From assembly GCA_965112735.1 (NCBI GenBank), contig OZ218950.1:6262001-6326000 (forward strand): 64,000 bases of DNA. The letters are read 5' to 3'. The position numbers were made by a program, and so were the translations under genes. The notes beneath the pieces are model-generated. The model saw only the letters and a list, made by a program, of their open reading frames with translations, did not search any database and had not been told where the DNA came from. This DNA comes from Phaeosaccion multiseriatum (Eukaryota > Ochrophyta, other classes). Position 1 is the stretch's first letter. Each line of letters starts with the position of its first letter. Shown here in pieces: positions 63,251 through 64,000 of the stretch.

Positions 63251-64000
63251 TTGATGATTGAGGGTTAGAGGGTCCGGATCTTAGCACTGCTGAGTGGGAG
63301 GTTCGCCTGCATTCTCTTCTCGCGTCGTGTGAGGCGGTGCCGATGGCAGCAGACGGAGGAGGACGACCACGAACGACGAGAGCAGGAGAGGAGCATGGTG
63401 GGTCGAGGGCAGAGCTTCGACCCCCTTCAGCGGAGGGGGCTCTCAGGGGCAGGAGAAGAAAGCCCAGCGCCAGCAGCACCGGCGACCCTCCCGACGCGCA
63501 GCCCCAGCCTCATCTTCAGCGGCGGCACTGCTTGGGTGAAGGGCAGGAGTCGCGACCTCGATGCCCGATCCCCGAGACTCCACCCTCCCGCTCCTCCTCC
63601 CTCTCCCGCTACGGTGCGTCTGCAGGGGCTTGGTACGTGCCCCCCGGGGGAGAGGGAGCATCTCCTCTGCCTGGTCCGGATGGAGACAAAGGTGAGCGAT
63701 CGTTTCATGTGGACATCGCGTCAACCCCCCCCCCCCCTCTCCTTGCGCTGTATGGGAAGGGGATGTGTGTTGCTCTCTCACTTCTCTTAAATTGACTTGC
63801 AGGCACGTACTCTCTGACCCCTCCTCTTTGTTCTGTCGCTCTCTCTCTGTCGCCCTCTTCCATCTCTTTCGTGTGCCTCTCGTTCTCCAACCCTCTGTTG
63901 CATTGCTCGAAATCTGCCTTTCTCCCCCTCCCCTGTTGCCCTCTCCTTCTCTCCCTCTCTCCTTCTCACTCGCGGTATCTCTCTCACACATAATTGTCCC
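63251..64000 (+). repeat. Copy 3 of the FNIP downstream tail
   Basis: Plus-strand counterpart of 30200-29466 and 26340-25730. The last bases of the window (ACACATAATTGTCCC) match 29460-29474 in reverse, so the window ends almost exactly at the unit boundary. The reading frame conserved in copy 2 is broken here by an indel near 63440. Confidence 0.7.

Overview
The window is nuclear DNA of a GC-rich, intron-bearing eukaryote, most likely a photosynthetic stramenopile (heterokont alga). The evidence is GT-AG introns that join reading frames exactly, eukaryotic housekeeping genes (60S ribosomal protein eL29, a UBE2G-type E2, Mediator MED4, TOM70), a plus-strand protein with a signal peptide plus an Ala-Phe boundary typical of secondary-plastid targeting, bZIP basic regions of the RNRMHAxxxR type, and a candidate selenoprotein. 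Species is not determined. Microsatellites are very abundant in introns, UTRs and also in frame inside exons.

Layout. 0.2-3.3 kb (-): methionyl-tRNA synthetase, 3' end off the left edge. 3.5-4.1 kb (+): acidic protein of unknown function. 4.4-5.2 kb (-): selenoprotein W-like gene with an in-frame TGA and a SECIS-like hairpin. 6.1-7.7 kb (+): peptidyl-tRNA hydrolase. 7.9-8.2 kb and 11.7-12.4 kb: small foldback elements with terminal inverted repeats, 6-bp target duplications and internal tandem words. 8.8-11.1 kb (+): protein with two bZIP domains. 12.5-16.1 kb (+): PAS / degenerate kinase / receiver protein. 16.4-18.5 kb (+): low-complexity protein. 19.3-25.1 kb (-): large ankyrin plus two-BTB protein. 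26.4-28.1 and 30.2-31.6 kb (-): two FNIP-repeat genes. 31.7-35.9 kb (+): plastid-targeted protein of unknown function. 36.8-37.5 kb (-): MED4. 39.0-40.6 kb (-): MAPEG-family membrane protein. 40.8-41.6 kb (-): bacterial-looking SAM methyltransferase. 42.1-44.0 kb (+): membrane protein. 44.6-45.7 kb (-): GGQ peptide-release factor of organelle type. 46.2-47.4 kb (-): eL29. 48.1-49.5 kb (+): UBE2G-like E2. 50.5-54.4 kb (-): TenA-HAD fusion resembling thiamine monophosphate phosphatase TH2. 55.0-61.2 kb (+): TOM70-like import receptor. 61.5-63.3 kb (+): third FNIP gene.

The most structured accessory feature is a duplicated block made of the 3' end of TOM70, an FNIP gene and a conserved 0.75-kb tail. 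It is present once on the plus strand (60.4-64.0 kb) and as inverted copies at 25.2-31.6 kb. The strongest unexpected signals are the selenoprotein candidate, the small TIR elements whose ends share TCGGCCC, a dispersed word (TTGGTGATACA) sitting inside CAG/CTG runs in exons and introns of many genes, and the FNIP/TOM70 segmental duplication.
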